Positions 1-5,692 of a stretch of 5,815 bases of DNA are shown piece after piece. Numbering within the stretch: the stretch's first letter is position 1; every line of letters begins with the position of its first letter. A program made the position numbers and the translations under genes. The stretch is from positions 1 to 5,815 of the forward strand of contig CANNCG010000052.1 in the NCBI GenBank assembly GCA_947502965.1, read 5' to 3'. Source of the DNA: a bacterium. Lineage in GTDB: Bacteria; Margulisbacteria; Marinamargulisbacteria; SXXA01. The notes beneath the pieces were generated by a model. The model saw only the letters and a list, made by a program, of their open reading frames with translations, did no database searches and was not told where the DNA came from.

Positions 1-132
1 GCAAAGGAGCTGATCATTAGATAGAACAGGCTATGGAAATATGGAAAACTTCAGAGCAAGTTTCCCACAGTTCCACAGCCACGACGACGACGAATTTTAT
101 ATCTCTTTTTTTTAGAACTTTGGTCCACCGTT

Positions 133-138
133 AGGGGG
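133..138 (+). promoter_or_regulatory. Candidate ribosome binding site for the 132-residue protein
   Basis: AGGGGG lies 11 bases before the ATG at 150. It is G-rich and on the long side for spacing, but it is the only purine-rich stretch near either candidate start, so it favours the upstream ATG over the one at 183. Confidence 0.4.
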
Positions 139-149
139 CAAGCTCAGAC

Positions 150-548
150 ATGCCAACGTTAGAAGACCCCTTATTTGCAAGCATGCCAACGCAAGCCGTC
201 CAGACCGCTGCTGCCTTTCTCTTTCAAACGGAGTTTGTCTCTTTTGAAACAGATGCCCTCGAAGAATTTAAAACCTGGGTAGAAAAAATGATCGAGGAGG
301 GGAATTTGCTTCCCAAAGCAAAAGAAACGTTCGACGCCTTTGTCGCATTAAGAGAACGCTTTGTGGCCATGCTCATCGCCCTCCAAGAGGCCTTTGCCAC
401 ACCGGCACCCGCCAACACCCTCAGCGAGTCAGAAGCCGCCGCCAGATTTATGTCTGGTATCGTCCAAAAACCAGCCACCCCGACCACCACCGCAGAGGCT
501 GAAAGCCCCGCAGAAGCCGAGCCTGAAGTATTAGAGGTCCTTCTCTAA
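150..548 (+). CDS. Hypothetical small acidic protein with helical core and Pro/Ala/Glu tail
   Basis: I do not recognise this 132-residue protein. Residues about 12-80 look mostly alpha-helical, with amphipathic stretches (EEFKTWVEKMIEEGNL, then ALRERFVAMLIALQEAF). Residues about 83-132 are low-complexity, rich in Ala, Pro, Glu and Thr, and end in an acidic, hydrophobic tail. No signal peptide or transmembrane segment is visible. The short helical core with an 'EEG' turn is loosely like phasin-type granule or scaffold proteins, but that is only a resemblance. The ATG at 150 is preferred because AGGGGG lies at 133-138, 11 bases upstream, somewhat far for a Shine-Dalgarno. The in-frame ATG at 183 has nothing similar before it. 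The gene is the only plus-strand gene in the window and converges on the uup-like gene. Absence of stops, protein-like composition and the hairpin just after its stop support it being real. Confidence 0.7.
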   Translation: MPTLEDPLFASMPTQAVQTAAAFLFQTEFVSFETDALEEFKTWVEKMIEEGNLLPKAKETFDAFVALRERFVAMLIALQEAFATPAPANTLSESEAAARFMSGIVQKPATPTTTAEAESPAEAEPEVLEVLL

Positions 549-552
549 TGAC

Positions 553-585
553 GTCTCTCTGCTGGGGTTTTTCCAGCAGAGAGAC
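553..585. terminator. Perfect 13-bp hairpin between two convergent genes
   Basis: GTCTCTCTGCTGG (553-565) pairs perfectly with CCAGCAGAGAGAC (573-585) around a 7-base loop, GGTTTTT. It sits 4 bases after the plus-strand stop (546-548) and 2 bases beyond the end of the minus-strand stop codon (588-590). Position between two converging stop codons suggests a shared bidirectional terminator or 3'-end protector. There is no run of T directly after the stem on either strand (the T run is in the loop), so it is not a textbook intrinsic terminator. Confidence 0.6.
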
Positions 586-587
586 CC

Positions 588-2468
588 TCAAGCACGTTCT
601 GCCAAATACTCCCAACGTGCCATTTTGGACTCTAGGCTCTCTTCGATTTCAGACAACCGCAGCCCTGCCGCTTTGTAGGCATCTGCCGTCGTGGTATCAG
701 ACAGAAACAGCTTCGTGAGTCCTTCTTTTTCCGCTTCTAAAGCCTCTATATCCGTCTCTAGTTTTTGAAATTCTGATTGTTCTTTAAAACTTAGATTTTT
801 CTTTTTGTTTGACTCAGGTGTCAGGACCACGATAGGCGATTTTTCATGCACTGGCACAGGCACCGGAATAGGCTTTACTTTGAGACTATCCGCATAATCG
901 GAATACCCACCCCAAAACGGGGCAATCCCCCCTTTGCCATCAAAGACAAACAACTGATCCACAACCCTATCCAAAAAATAGCGATCATGGGAAATAATCA
1001 AAACGCAGCCCTTGAAGCCCAACAAAAAAGACTCCAAAACCGACAAGGTCATCACATCAAGATCATTCGTCGGTTCATCAAACAAAAGAAAATTGGGATT
1101 CTCCAAGAGCATGCACACCAACTGCAAACGCCGACGCTCCCCTCCAGAAAGTTTGGCGATGAGGGTATTAAAACTACTGGTTGGAAATAAAAAACGCTCT
1201 AGCAACTTTGATGCAGAGACCCGAATCCCATCATGCATGGTGATCTGTTCCCCATATTGCTTGGCATAGGCCAAGACAGACATGCTCGGATCCATGCCAT
1301 CGCTTTGCTGTTCGAAGTGTCCAAACTGGGTATTCACACCCGTATCCACGATCCCTGTATCAGGGAGAATACGCTCCGATATGAGATTAAAGAGGGTGCT
1401 TTTACCAGCGCCATTGGGACCCAATATGCCTATTTTATCGCCTTCTTTAAAGGTATAGGAAAAAGGCGTCAAAACAGAGTGGTCTCCAAACGATTTGGTA
1501 ATGGCTTTAAGCTCTAAAATCTTTTTGCCCATACGCCGTCCCGCCACACCCAATTCGATAGCGGACTCTTCTTGCATCCCCGTTCGGTTTTGCATGACTT
1601 CGATTCTCTCTTTGCGGGCTTTTTGTTTGGTGGAGCGTGCTTTGGGACCGCGCTTCAACCATTCCAATTCCACACGCAACACCGATTGAATCGTGGCTTC
1701 GAGATTCTGTTGCGCGGCCAAGCGTTCGGCACGTTGTTCCAAAAAAACAGGGTAATTGCCGTCATACTGAAAGAGCTTTTGTTGGTCAATTTCGAGAATG
1801 CGGTTACAAACACGGTCCAAAAAATAACGGTCATGCGTCACCATGAGCACAGAAGCCTGACTCCGCTTGAGCATGGCTTCCATCCAATCAATGGTTTCAA
1901 TATCCAAATGATTGGTCGGCTCATCCATGATTAACAAATCGACATCTTCAAAAAACAGACACGCCAATTCAATTTTTTTGATCATTCCTCCGGACAAGGT
2001 ACCCATTTTTTGATTCAAATGCTCAATGTGCAATTCCTTGAGGATGGAGGTCACGCGGTGTTCATAATCCCAAGCCTGGGCCAGATCCATACGCACCATC
2101 AAATCTGACAAAGCCATGCCAGCCACTTGCGCATGAGGGCCTTCCATCTCATCGAGGCAATGATGGTATTCCCGAAGGGTGGTCACCACATCCGAATCGC
2201 CCCGAAACAGATGCTCTAAGATGGTATCGTCTGGAGCAAAAACAGGTGATTGGGCCAACAACGCCACCGACAAACCAGGCGTGAAATTAATTTTAGCATT
2301 TGGGGTTGTAATGGCCGTCGCAATTTCAGAAAGCAAGGTACTTTTTCCGCAGCCATTGACGCCGATCAAGGCTATTTTTTCGCCAGATTCCATGGCAAAG
2401 CTTACATTTTGGAACAGGTCTTTTGCACCACGCGATGCACTGAGGTTTTGAACAGAGAGTAATATCAT
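588..2468 (-). CDS. uup: Uup-like ABC-F family ATPase
   Basis: A cytoplasmic, non-transporter ABC protein with two nucleotide-binding domains and no membrane segments. From the ATG at 2468 it has 626 residues. Domain 1: Walker A GVNGCGKS at 36-43, signature LSGGM at 158-162, Walker B plus DEPTNHLD at 178-188, H-loop His212. An inter-domain linker (about 228-312) contains LEWLKRGPKARSTKQKARKER, typical of Uup. Domain 2: Walker A GPNGAGKS at 350-357, LSGGE at 440-444, DEPTNDLD at 464-471, H-loop His494. After a Pro-Val repeat (533-540), residues about 555-626 are charged and helical, matching the Uup C-terminal coiled coil. Known for the family: ABC-F proteins act on ribosomes, and Uup is linked to limiting transposon precise excision and to replication-intermediate tolerance. 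Both ATP sites look intact. The first signature is followed by IKK rather than the commoner RQR-type residues. An in-frame TTG at 2492 would add 8 residues, but the ATG starts the family-typical 'ILLSVQNLS'. No clear Shine-Dalgarno precedes the ATG. Confidence 0.93.
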   Translation of the reverse strand: MILLSVQNLSASRGAKDLFQNVSFAMESGEKIALIGVNGCGKSTLLSEIATAITTPNAKINFTPGLSVALLAQSPVFAPDDTILEHLFRGDSDVVTTLREYHHCLDEMEGPHAQVAGMALSDLMVRMDLAQAWDYEHRVTSILKELHIEHLNQKMGTLSGGMIKKIELACLFFEDVDLLIMDEPTNHLDIETIDWMEAMLKRSQASVLMVTHDRYFLDRVCNRILEIDQQKLFQYDGNYPVFLEQRAERLAAQQNLEATIQSVLRVELEWLKRGPKARSTKQKARKERIEVMQNRTGMQEESAIELGVAGRRMGKKILELKAITKSFGDHSVLTPFSYTFKEGDKIGILGPNGAGKSTLFNLISERILPDTGIVDTGVNTQFGHFEQQSDGMDPSMSVLAYAKQYGEQITMHDGIRVSASKLLERFLFPTSSFNTLIAKLSGGERRRLQLVCMLLENPNFLLFDEPTNDLDVMTLSVLESFLLGFKGCVLIISHDRYFLDRVVDQLFVFDGKGGIAPFWGGYSDYADSLKVKPIPVPVPVHEKSPIVVLTPESNKKKNLSFKEQSEFQKLETDIEALEAEKEGLTKLFLSDTTTADAYKAAGLRLSEIEESLESKMARWEYLAERA

Positions 2469-2474
2469 TTGGGC

Positions 2475-2503
2475 AGTATATACACGTTGCAAAGTACAAT
2501 CCA
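2475..2503 (-). promoter_or_regulatory. Candidate promoter for uup, close enough to give a leaderless mRNA
   Basis: On the minus strand TATACT (2480-2475) matches the -10 consensus at five of six bases. TGGATT (2503-2498) lies 17 bases upstream as a poor -35. Only six bases, GCCCAA, separate the -10 from the ATG at 2468, so initiation at the usual distance would begin at or beside the start codon. This agrees with the missing Shine-Dalgarno, but the -35 is weak and no experiment supports it. Confidence 0.3.
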
Positions 2504-2539
2504 GGCTTCAAATCATGACGGGAGTTCAGAGATAGGCTA

Positions 2540-2571
2540 ATCCAAGGAAAAATACGCGAATCCCTTTGGAT
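2540..2571. repeat. Weak imperfect hairpin downstream of the kinase-like gene
   Basis: ATCCAAGG (2540-2547) can pair with CCTTTGGAT (2563-2571) with one bulged base and a 15-base loop. It is 18 bases past the kinase-like gene's stop codon on the minus strand, where a terminator would be expected. The stem is short and no T run follows it, so a terminator role is doubtful. Confidence 0.2.
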
Positions 2572-2588
2572 CCCATAAACGCTTGGGC

Positions 2589-3191
2589 TTAGGTGGATAG
2601 ACAGTTACGCGGAAACAGAATCTCCAAACGCCCTGCCTCAACGGTCATCTCCGCCCCCAACTCCGTCACCATACCCAAAAGGCCGGAGAAATCTTGTGTC
2701 TCTTCAGAGTCCACCCATAAAACACTCAAGACAATCCCATTTTGGGCATCAAAAACCAGGGTAATCCGTACTGGTGACGTATGTAGGGCAACCCCCAAAA
2801 TTGCACCAAACAAAAACAATAACAGTTCGTGACAGACAATGACATCCAGACGTACGGTCTGAGACGGCGTGAAATCAAATATCGCCGTCGCCATATTGCC
2901 CCTGTGCTGCCAAACAGCCAATTCCCATGCGTCTTTCACCGACTGAGAGAGCTCTATTTGTGTAGCACTCTGACCTGGTCTCACAGTAAAACGCGCCACC
3001 GCATCCAACATCGTGTGAATACGCGCGGCGGCATCTTGGACCTGTTTGAGCATAAAACGGTCTGTATCATCCTGTATACGCACCTGTAGCAAATCAGAAA
3101 AACCCGATACTGCGGTCAATGCATTTCGCAACTCGTGGGAAAGCCCACGCATAGCATTGATATATAAAAGGGGACGATCGGGATGTGTCAT
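2589..3191 (-). CDS. Histidine-kinase-like dimerisation/phosphotransfer protein with degenerate ATPase domain
   Basis: A 200-residue cytoplasmic protein with no membrane segment and no sensor domain. Residues about 13-70 form a HisKA-type dimerisation helix pair: the H-box is GLSHELRNALTAVSGF with the predicted phospho-acceptor His19, followed by Glu20 and Asn23. Residues about 80-196 follow the outline of a kinase catalytic domain, ending in a 'LGAEMTVEAGRLEILFP' strand pair like the end of HATPase_c. The motifs that bind ATP are not visible: where the N-box asparagine is expected there is LLLFLFGAILGVA, and no DxGxG (G1) or GxG (G2) follows. Such a layout is known in Spo0B and ChpT, which pass phosphate between receivers instead of hydrolysing ATP; Spo0B is of similar length. 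The ATG overlaps the activator's stop as ATGA (3188-3191), with no strong Shine-Dalgarno, so translation is likely coupled. Inference: a phosphotransfer or binding partner of the activator, not an autonomous kinase. A very diverged active kinase is the main alternative. Confidence 0.75.
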   Translation of the reverse strand: MTHPDRPLLYINAMRGLSHELRNALTAVSGFSDLLQVRIQDDTDRFMLKQVQDAAARIHTMLDAVARFTVRPGQSATQIELSQSVKDAWELAVWQHRGNMATAIFDFTPSQTVRLDVIVCHELLLFLFGAILGVALHTSPVRITLVFDAQNGIVLSVLWVDSEETQDFSGLLGMVTELGAEMTVEAGRLEILFPRNCLST

Positions 3192-4690
3192 CGAATCTCT
3201 ATTCCGTATTTTTTTGCTTTTTGATACAGCGTGGTTCTAGAAATCCCCAGCTTTTTGGCGGTTTGCAATACATTTCCTTCCGTTTTATGAAGGGCATCTG
3301 AAATGGCACGGCTCTCTAAAACATCCAAGGGTACAATCTCTGAAAAGTCGCCAGTCGGGGACGGCAAAAAACCTTGAACGGACAGCCCCATCTGACCAGG
3401 CTGCATCGACAACACCATGCTCGTAATCGGCTGACCTTGGGCCAATACCAGCGCACGTTGCATCATGTTTTCCAACTCTCGCACATTGCCTTCCCATGAC
3501 TGGGCCAAAAGATAGGCCTGCGCATCTTCACGCAATCCAGCAAATACCACCCCAAAACGGGCAGATGCCGCCTGTAAAAAATTAATAGCCAAAGGCAGGA
3601 TATCCTCACGTCTCTCACGCAAAGGGGGCATTCGAATAGGAAAAACGTGTACCCTATAGTACAAATCTTTTCGAAAACGACCTCGCTCCACTTCTTTTTT
3701 GAGATCCAAGTTTGTCGCCGCAATAATGCGAACATCAATCTGAATTTTTTCAGTTCCACCCACACGCTCAATTTCACGGCTTTGCAATACCCGCAATAAC
3801 TTCACCTGTAAATCAAGCGGCATTTCCCCTATTTCGTCCAAAAACAGCGTCCCTTTATGCGCCAATTCAAATTTTCCCACATGCCGTTGTTCCGCACCGG
3901 TGAAAGCACCACGCTCATGCCCAAACAATTCAGATTCCAGCAGCTCTTTGGGAATGGCCCCACAATTCAGGCTAACAAAGGGCTGTTTTTTACGTTTCGA
4001 CTGATAGTGAAGCACAGACGCAAGCACATCTTTCCCTGTTCCCGTTTCGCCTTCCAGAAGCACCGTGATGTCATTTTCAAGCACCAGTCCCACAGACTGA
4101 TAGACCGCCTGCATATGGGAACTATTCGCCACCAAGACCACGCCATCACCGCCTTGTACCGGCCCCAAAGCGTGCATGGTTGGCGTATGTTTACCCATGA
4201 GGGTCTCATTTTCTCTCGAAAAAACCTCAAATGTCAGCACCCCCAACACATCCAACACGGTTACCAAATGCGCCGTAGACATATCTGAGGCCTCTTCGAG
4301 AGGCTCCCAAACCGCAGTGCCACCCACGTTTTCCGATGATCTAGATAACCCACTCTGTTCTTCTTGCCACCGCAGCAGGGTGGACTTGAGAGAAAACACC
4401 ATGAGTGCCAACTCTTTCAGGGTTAGTCCTTTTTTGCCATATTCTCTAAGTAGATGATGCCAAAACGTCAGGACTGGCTCAAACTGTTTTGTTTGTATTT
4501 TGGGCAAGTGGGTAGCACCAGCCACCGTTAACACCTGTTCAAAAAAAGGTTTTGTGCTTTCAGAAATTGCAGCAAACCGATCGGAAACATCATCCCGCAA
4601 TTGGGGATTTTTTCGAAGATCATCCAACCACGCTTCAAACAAAAAGCGATGATCCGAACTGTCATTTGCGGAAAGATCAAACGGCGTCAC
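3188..4690 (-). CDS. Sigma-54-dependent transcriptional activator, AAA+ and Fis-type HTH, no receiver domain
   Basis: A 500-residue enhancer-binding protein that would use ATP to open sigma-54 RNA polymerase promoters. Central AAA+ domain about 185-415: Walker A GETGTGKD (214-221), GAFTGA sigma-54-contact loop (261-266), Walker B TLFLDE (281-286), sensor RIIAATN (321-327), arginine-finger segment FRKDLYYR (339-346), GNVREL (401-406). The C-terminal Fis-type helix-turn-helix is about 465-497 (EGNVLQTAKKLGISRTTLYQ). All catalytic motifs are intact. The N-terminal about 165 residues are not a receiver, PAS or GAF domain as far as I can see. They look helical and resemble the RsbR/RsbRD N-terminal type of sensor (for example GKKGLTLKELALMVFSLKSTL and the LLDVLG-like LVTVLDVLG stretch), but that assignment is tentative. 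The start is GTG at 4690, chosen because GGAGGAA lies 10 bases upstream inside the glycosyltransferase gene. It overlaps that gene by 14 bases and the kinase-like gene by 4. No target promoter can be identified here. Confidence 0.93.
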   Translation of the reverse strand: MTPFDLSANDSSDHRFLFEAWLDDLRKNPQLRDDVSDRFAAISESTKPFFEQVLTVAGATHLPKIQTKQFEPVLTFWHHLLREYGKKGLTLKELALMVFSLKSTLLRWQEEQSGLSRSSENVGGTAVWEPLEEASDMSTAHLVTVLDVLGVLTFEVFSRENETLMGKHTPTMHALGPVQGGDGVVLVANSSHMQAVYQSVGLVLENDITVLLEGETGTGKDVLASVLHYQSKRKKQPFVSLNCGAIPKELLESELFGHERGAFTGAEQRHVGKFELAHKGTLFLDEIGEMPLDLQVKLLRVLQSREIERVGGTEKIQIDVRIIAATNLDLKKEVERGRFRKDLYYRVHVFPIRMPPLRERREDILPLAINFLQAASARFGVVFAGLREDAQAYLLAQSWEGNVRELENMMQRALVLAQGQPITSMVLSMQPGQMGLSVQGFLPSPTGDFSEIVPLDVLESRAISDALHKTEGNVLQTAKKLGISRTTLYQKAKKYGIEIR

Positions 4691-5453
4691 GGCGTTGTTG
4701 TTCCTCCAAAGCCCAAAGTTTTGTCATCATCATAAAGGAATAAACAAAACAAAACCCCGCTACAATCAAGCCACGCATCCCATCACGATACCCTTTGAAA
4801 TAAAAAAAACTCTGGGTAAACATCCCCAAAGAACGAGAAAAAATCCCCATTTTATTCAATACAAAAGGATGCTCTCCTAAAAAATATTCGGCCTCCATCG
4901 TTGTGGCCATGTTCATTTTTTCAAAATAATAATGCAGTCCATCACAGGTATTATGACCTATGTAACACGCCTCTTCATCGTCTACCCGAGCACCAACACC
5001 CGTCGTAAAAAATCTGGTATGCACCACTTCTTGATTACTGGTAAGCGTCGATTTACGAATAAATCGCTGCTGCCAATCCGGATACCAGCCAGAATGGGCA
5101 ACCCACTCCCCCAGTAGCAAATTACGACGCGGAATCTCCAGCATGTCGGCATCAGTCGACTGGCAAAAATTTTGAATATACGCCTGAGCACCTGCCGACA
5201 AATACTCATCGGCATCCATAATGAGAATCCATTCGGTCTCTAATTTTTCGATGCCATGCATCCGTTGCTCTAGCCAGTTTGTCCAAGCTTTTTGATATAC
5301 ATTTGGCGTGAATTTTCGGGAAATCTCACAAGTACTATCAGTGGAAAAAGAATCTACAATCACAATTTGATCTACAAAATGACAACTTTCCAAACATCTG
5401 GCCAAGTATTTCTCTTCATTTTTTGTGATGACAATTAAACCGATGGACGACAT
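4677..5453 (-). CDS. Family 2 glycosyltransferase of the WaaE/KdtX type
   Basis: A 258-residue GT-A fold enzyme expected to transfer a sugar from a nucleotide donor to a lipopolysaccharide core or other envelope glycan on the cytoplasmic membrane face. The N-terminus SSIGLIVITKNEEKYLARCLES is the family's nucleotide-binding start. VDSFSTDST (33-41) and the metal-binding MDADE (79-83) follow. RRNLLLGEWVAHSGWYPDWQQRFIRK spans about 109-134, matching the 'R+N..G.W..hsGWYPD..xRxf' block of WaaE-like enzymes. Residues about 204-247 hold hydrophobic and aromatic stretches (SLGMFTQSFFYFKGY, then LIVAGFCFVYSFMMM) that probably bind membrane. The ATG at 5453 has GGGAGG 8 bases upstream. An in-frame ATG at 5522 would add 23 atypical residues read through a large hairpin, so I reject it. 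The gene ends 14 bases inside the activator gene, so the two are probably co-transcribed. The acceptor and sugar cannot be told from sequence; the family is well supported. Confidence 0.88.
   Translation of the reverse strand: MSSIGLIVITKNEEKYLARCLESCHFVDQIVIVDSFSTDSTCEISRKFTPNVYQKAWTNWLEQRMHGIEKLETEWILIMDADEYLSAGAQAYIQNFCQSTDADMLEIPRRNLLLGEWVAHSGWYPDWQQRFIRKSTLTSNQEVVHTRFFTTGVGARVDDEEACYIGHNTCDGLHYYFEKMNMATTMEAEYFLGEHPFVLNKMGIFSRSLGMFTQSFFYFKGYRDGMRGLIVAGFCFVYSFMMMTKLWALEEQQRRDAV
4701..4707 (-). promoter_or_regulatory. Strong ribosome binding site fixing the GTG start of the activator
   Basis: GGAGGAA on the minus strand is 10 bases before the GTG at 4690. It lies inside the last codons of the glycosyltransferase gene, where it encodes part of the LEEQQRRDAV tail. 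It is the strongest Shine-Dalgarno match in this gene set and lets the activator be translated independently of the upstream gene's stop. Confidence 0.75.
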
Positions 5454-5461
5454 GGATTTGG

Positions 5462-5467
5462 CCTCCC
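5462..5467 (-). promoter_or_regulatory. Ribosome binding site for the glycosyltransferase
   Basis: GGGAGG on the minus strand, 8 bases before the ATG at 5453. This decides between that start and the upstream in-frame ATG at 5522, which sits inside a hairpin loop with no such motif. Confidence 0.7.
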
Positions 5468-5498
5468 GAAATGTATCCCTTCCAAAATGAAATCCGGA

Positions 5499-5551
5499 TT
5501 CCAAATCGCTATGGGCACCCATGAAGAATAGGTGCCCATAGCGATTTGGAA
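5499..5551. repeat. Perfect 21-bp inverted repeat with 11-base loop upstream of the glycosyltransferase
   Basis: Bases 5499-5519 are the exact reverse complement of 5531-5551, around the 11-base loop CATGAAGAATA. A further CGGA/TCCG pairing is possible across a 5-base bulge on the far side, and the palindrome AATCCGGATT (5491-5500) abuts the left arm. The left arm ends 46 bases from the glycosyltransferase ATG, so the element would lie in that gene's 5' leader. No T run follows on either strand, so it is not a standard intrinsic terminator. It could be an attenuator, an mRNA-stabilising hairpin, a protein-binding palindrome, or a dispersed chromosomal repeat or MITE-like remnant. I see no second copy in this window. 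Confidence 0.85.
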
Positions 5552-5582
5552 AGGCATCCGCTCCCGGTTTTAATTTGGGATG

Positions 5583-5588
5583 AGTATA
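5583..5588 (-). promoter_or_regulatory. Weak candidate -10 box upstream of the glycosyltransferase
   Basis: TATACT on the minus strand matches the -10 consensus at five of six bases, but no good -35 lies 16-18 bases upstream. A transcript starting here would carry the whole 21-bp hairpin in a leader of roughly 120 bases. Confidence 0.2.
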
Positions 5589-5654
5589 GCGTAATCAATG
5601 GACTAAGCATAACGCAGACAGCCTAAGCACGCCCAGGATCAATATTTTCTGAGA

Positions 5655-5684
5655 AATATACCCATTGGCGCTGTCGCAAAACAA
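5655..5684 (-). promoter_or_regulatory. Candidate promoter reading out of the possible insertion-sequence end
   Basis: TTGTTT (5684-5679) and TATATT (5660-5655) are separated by 18 bases on the minus strand, pointing at the glycosyltransferase operon. The -35 part overlaps the terminal-repeat-like sequence at 5667-5680, and the -10 lies outside it. This is the arrangement of a hybrid promoter made by an insertion sequence next to host DNA. The match is moderate and unproven. Confidence 0.25.
5667..5680 (+). mobile_element. Possible insertion-sequence terminal inverted repeat (IS6-like)
   Basis: GGCGCTGTCGCAAA matches the terminal repeat I know for IS6-family elements (GGCACTGTTGCAAA) at 12 of 14 bases. 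The element would lie to the right, with its transposase on the minus strand ending 12 bases inside the repeat, which fits the open frame at 5693-5815. The other end and any target duplication are outside the window, and the visible protein does not clearly match an IS6 transposase, so the family call is weak. Confidence 0.3.
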
Positions 5685-5692
5685 ACCCACAT

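Noticed and set aside
1..24. Plus-strand tail AKELIIR followed by TAG, possibly the end of an upstream gene
   Set aside because: Seven codons are too few to support a gene.
81..113. Four ACG repeats and a run of eight T before the first gene
   Set aside because: Short simple-sequence tracts; no promoter with a credible -35/-10 pair could be placed on them.
846..2462. Several plus-strand open frames of 60-120 codons opposite the uup-like gene
   Set aside because: They are antisense shadows of a well-supported gene, with no family features or ribosome binding sites.
2469..2492. TTG start at 2492 for the uup-like gene
   Set aside because: It adds eight atypical residues and would overlap the best -10 box; the ATG at 2468 begins the family-typical sequence.
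3857..4457. Plus-strand open frames opposite the sigma-54 activator
   Set aside because: Antisense to conserved AAA+ coding sequence and without recognisable protein features.
5454..5522. Upstream in-frame ATG at 5522 extending the glycosyltransferase by 23 residues
   Set aside because: The extension is read through the left hairpin arm, is unlike the family's N-terminus and has no Shine-Dalgarno; the ATG at 5453 has GGGAGG at 8 bases and begins the conserved fold.
5620..5635. GG-N10-GC spacing on the minus strand, resembling a sigma-54 promoter upstream of the operon
   Set aside because: Only the invariant GG and GC plus two flanking bases fit; the rest of the -24/-12 consensus is poor and this spacing occurs often by chance.
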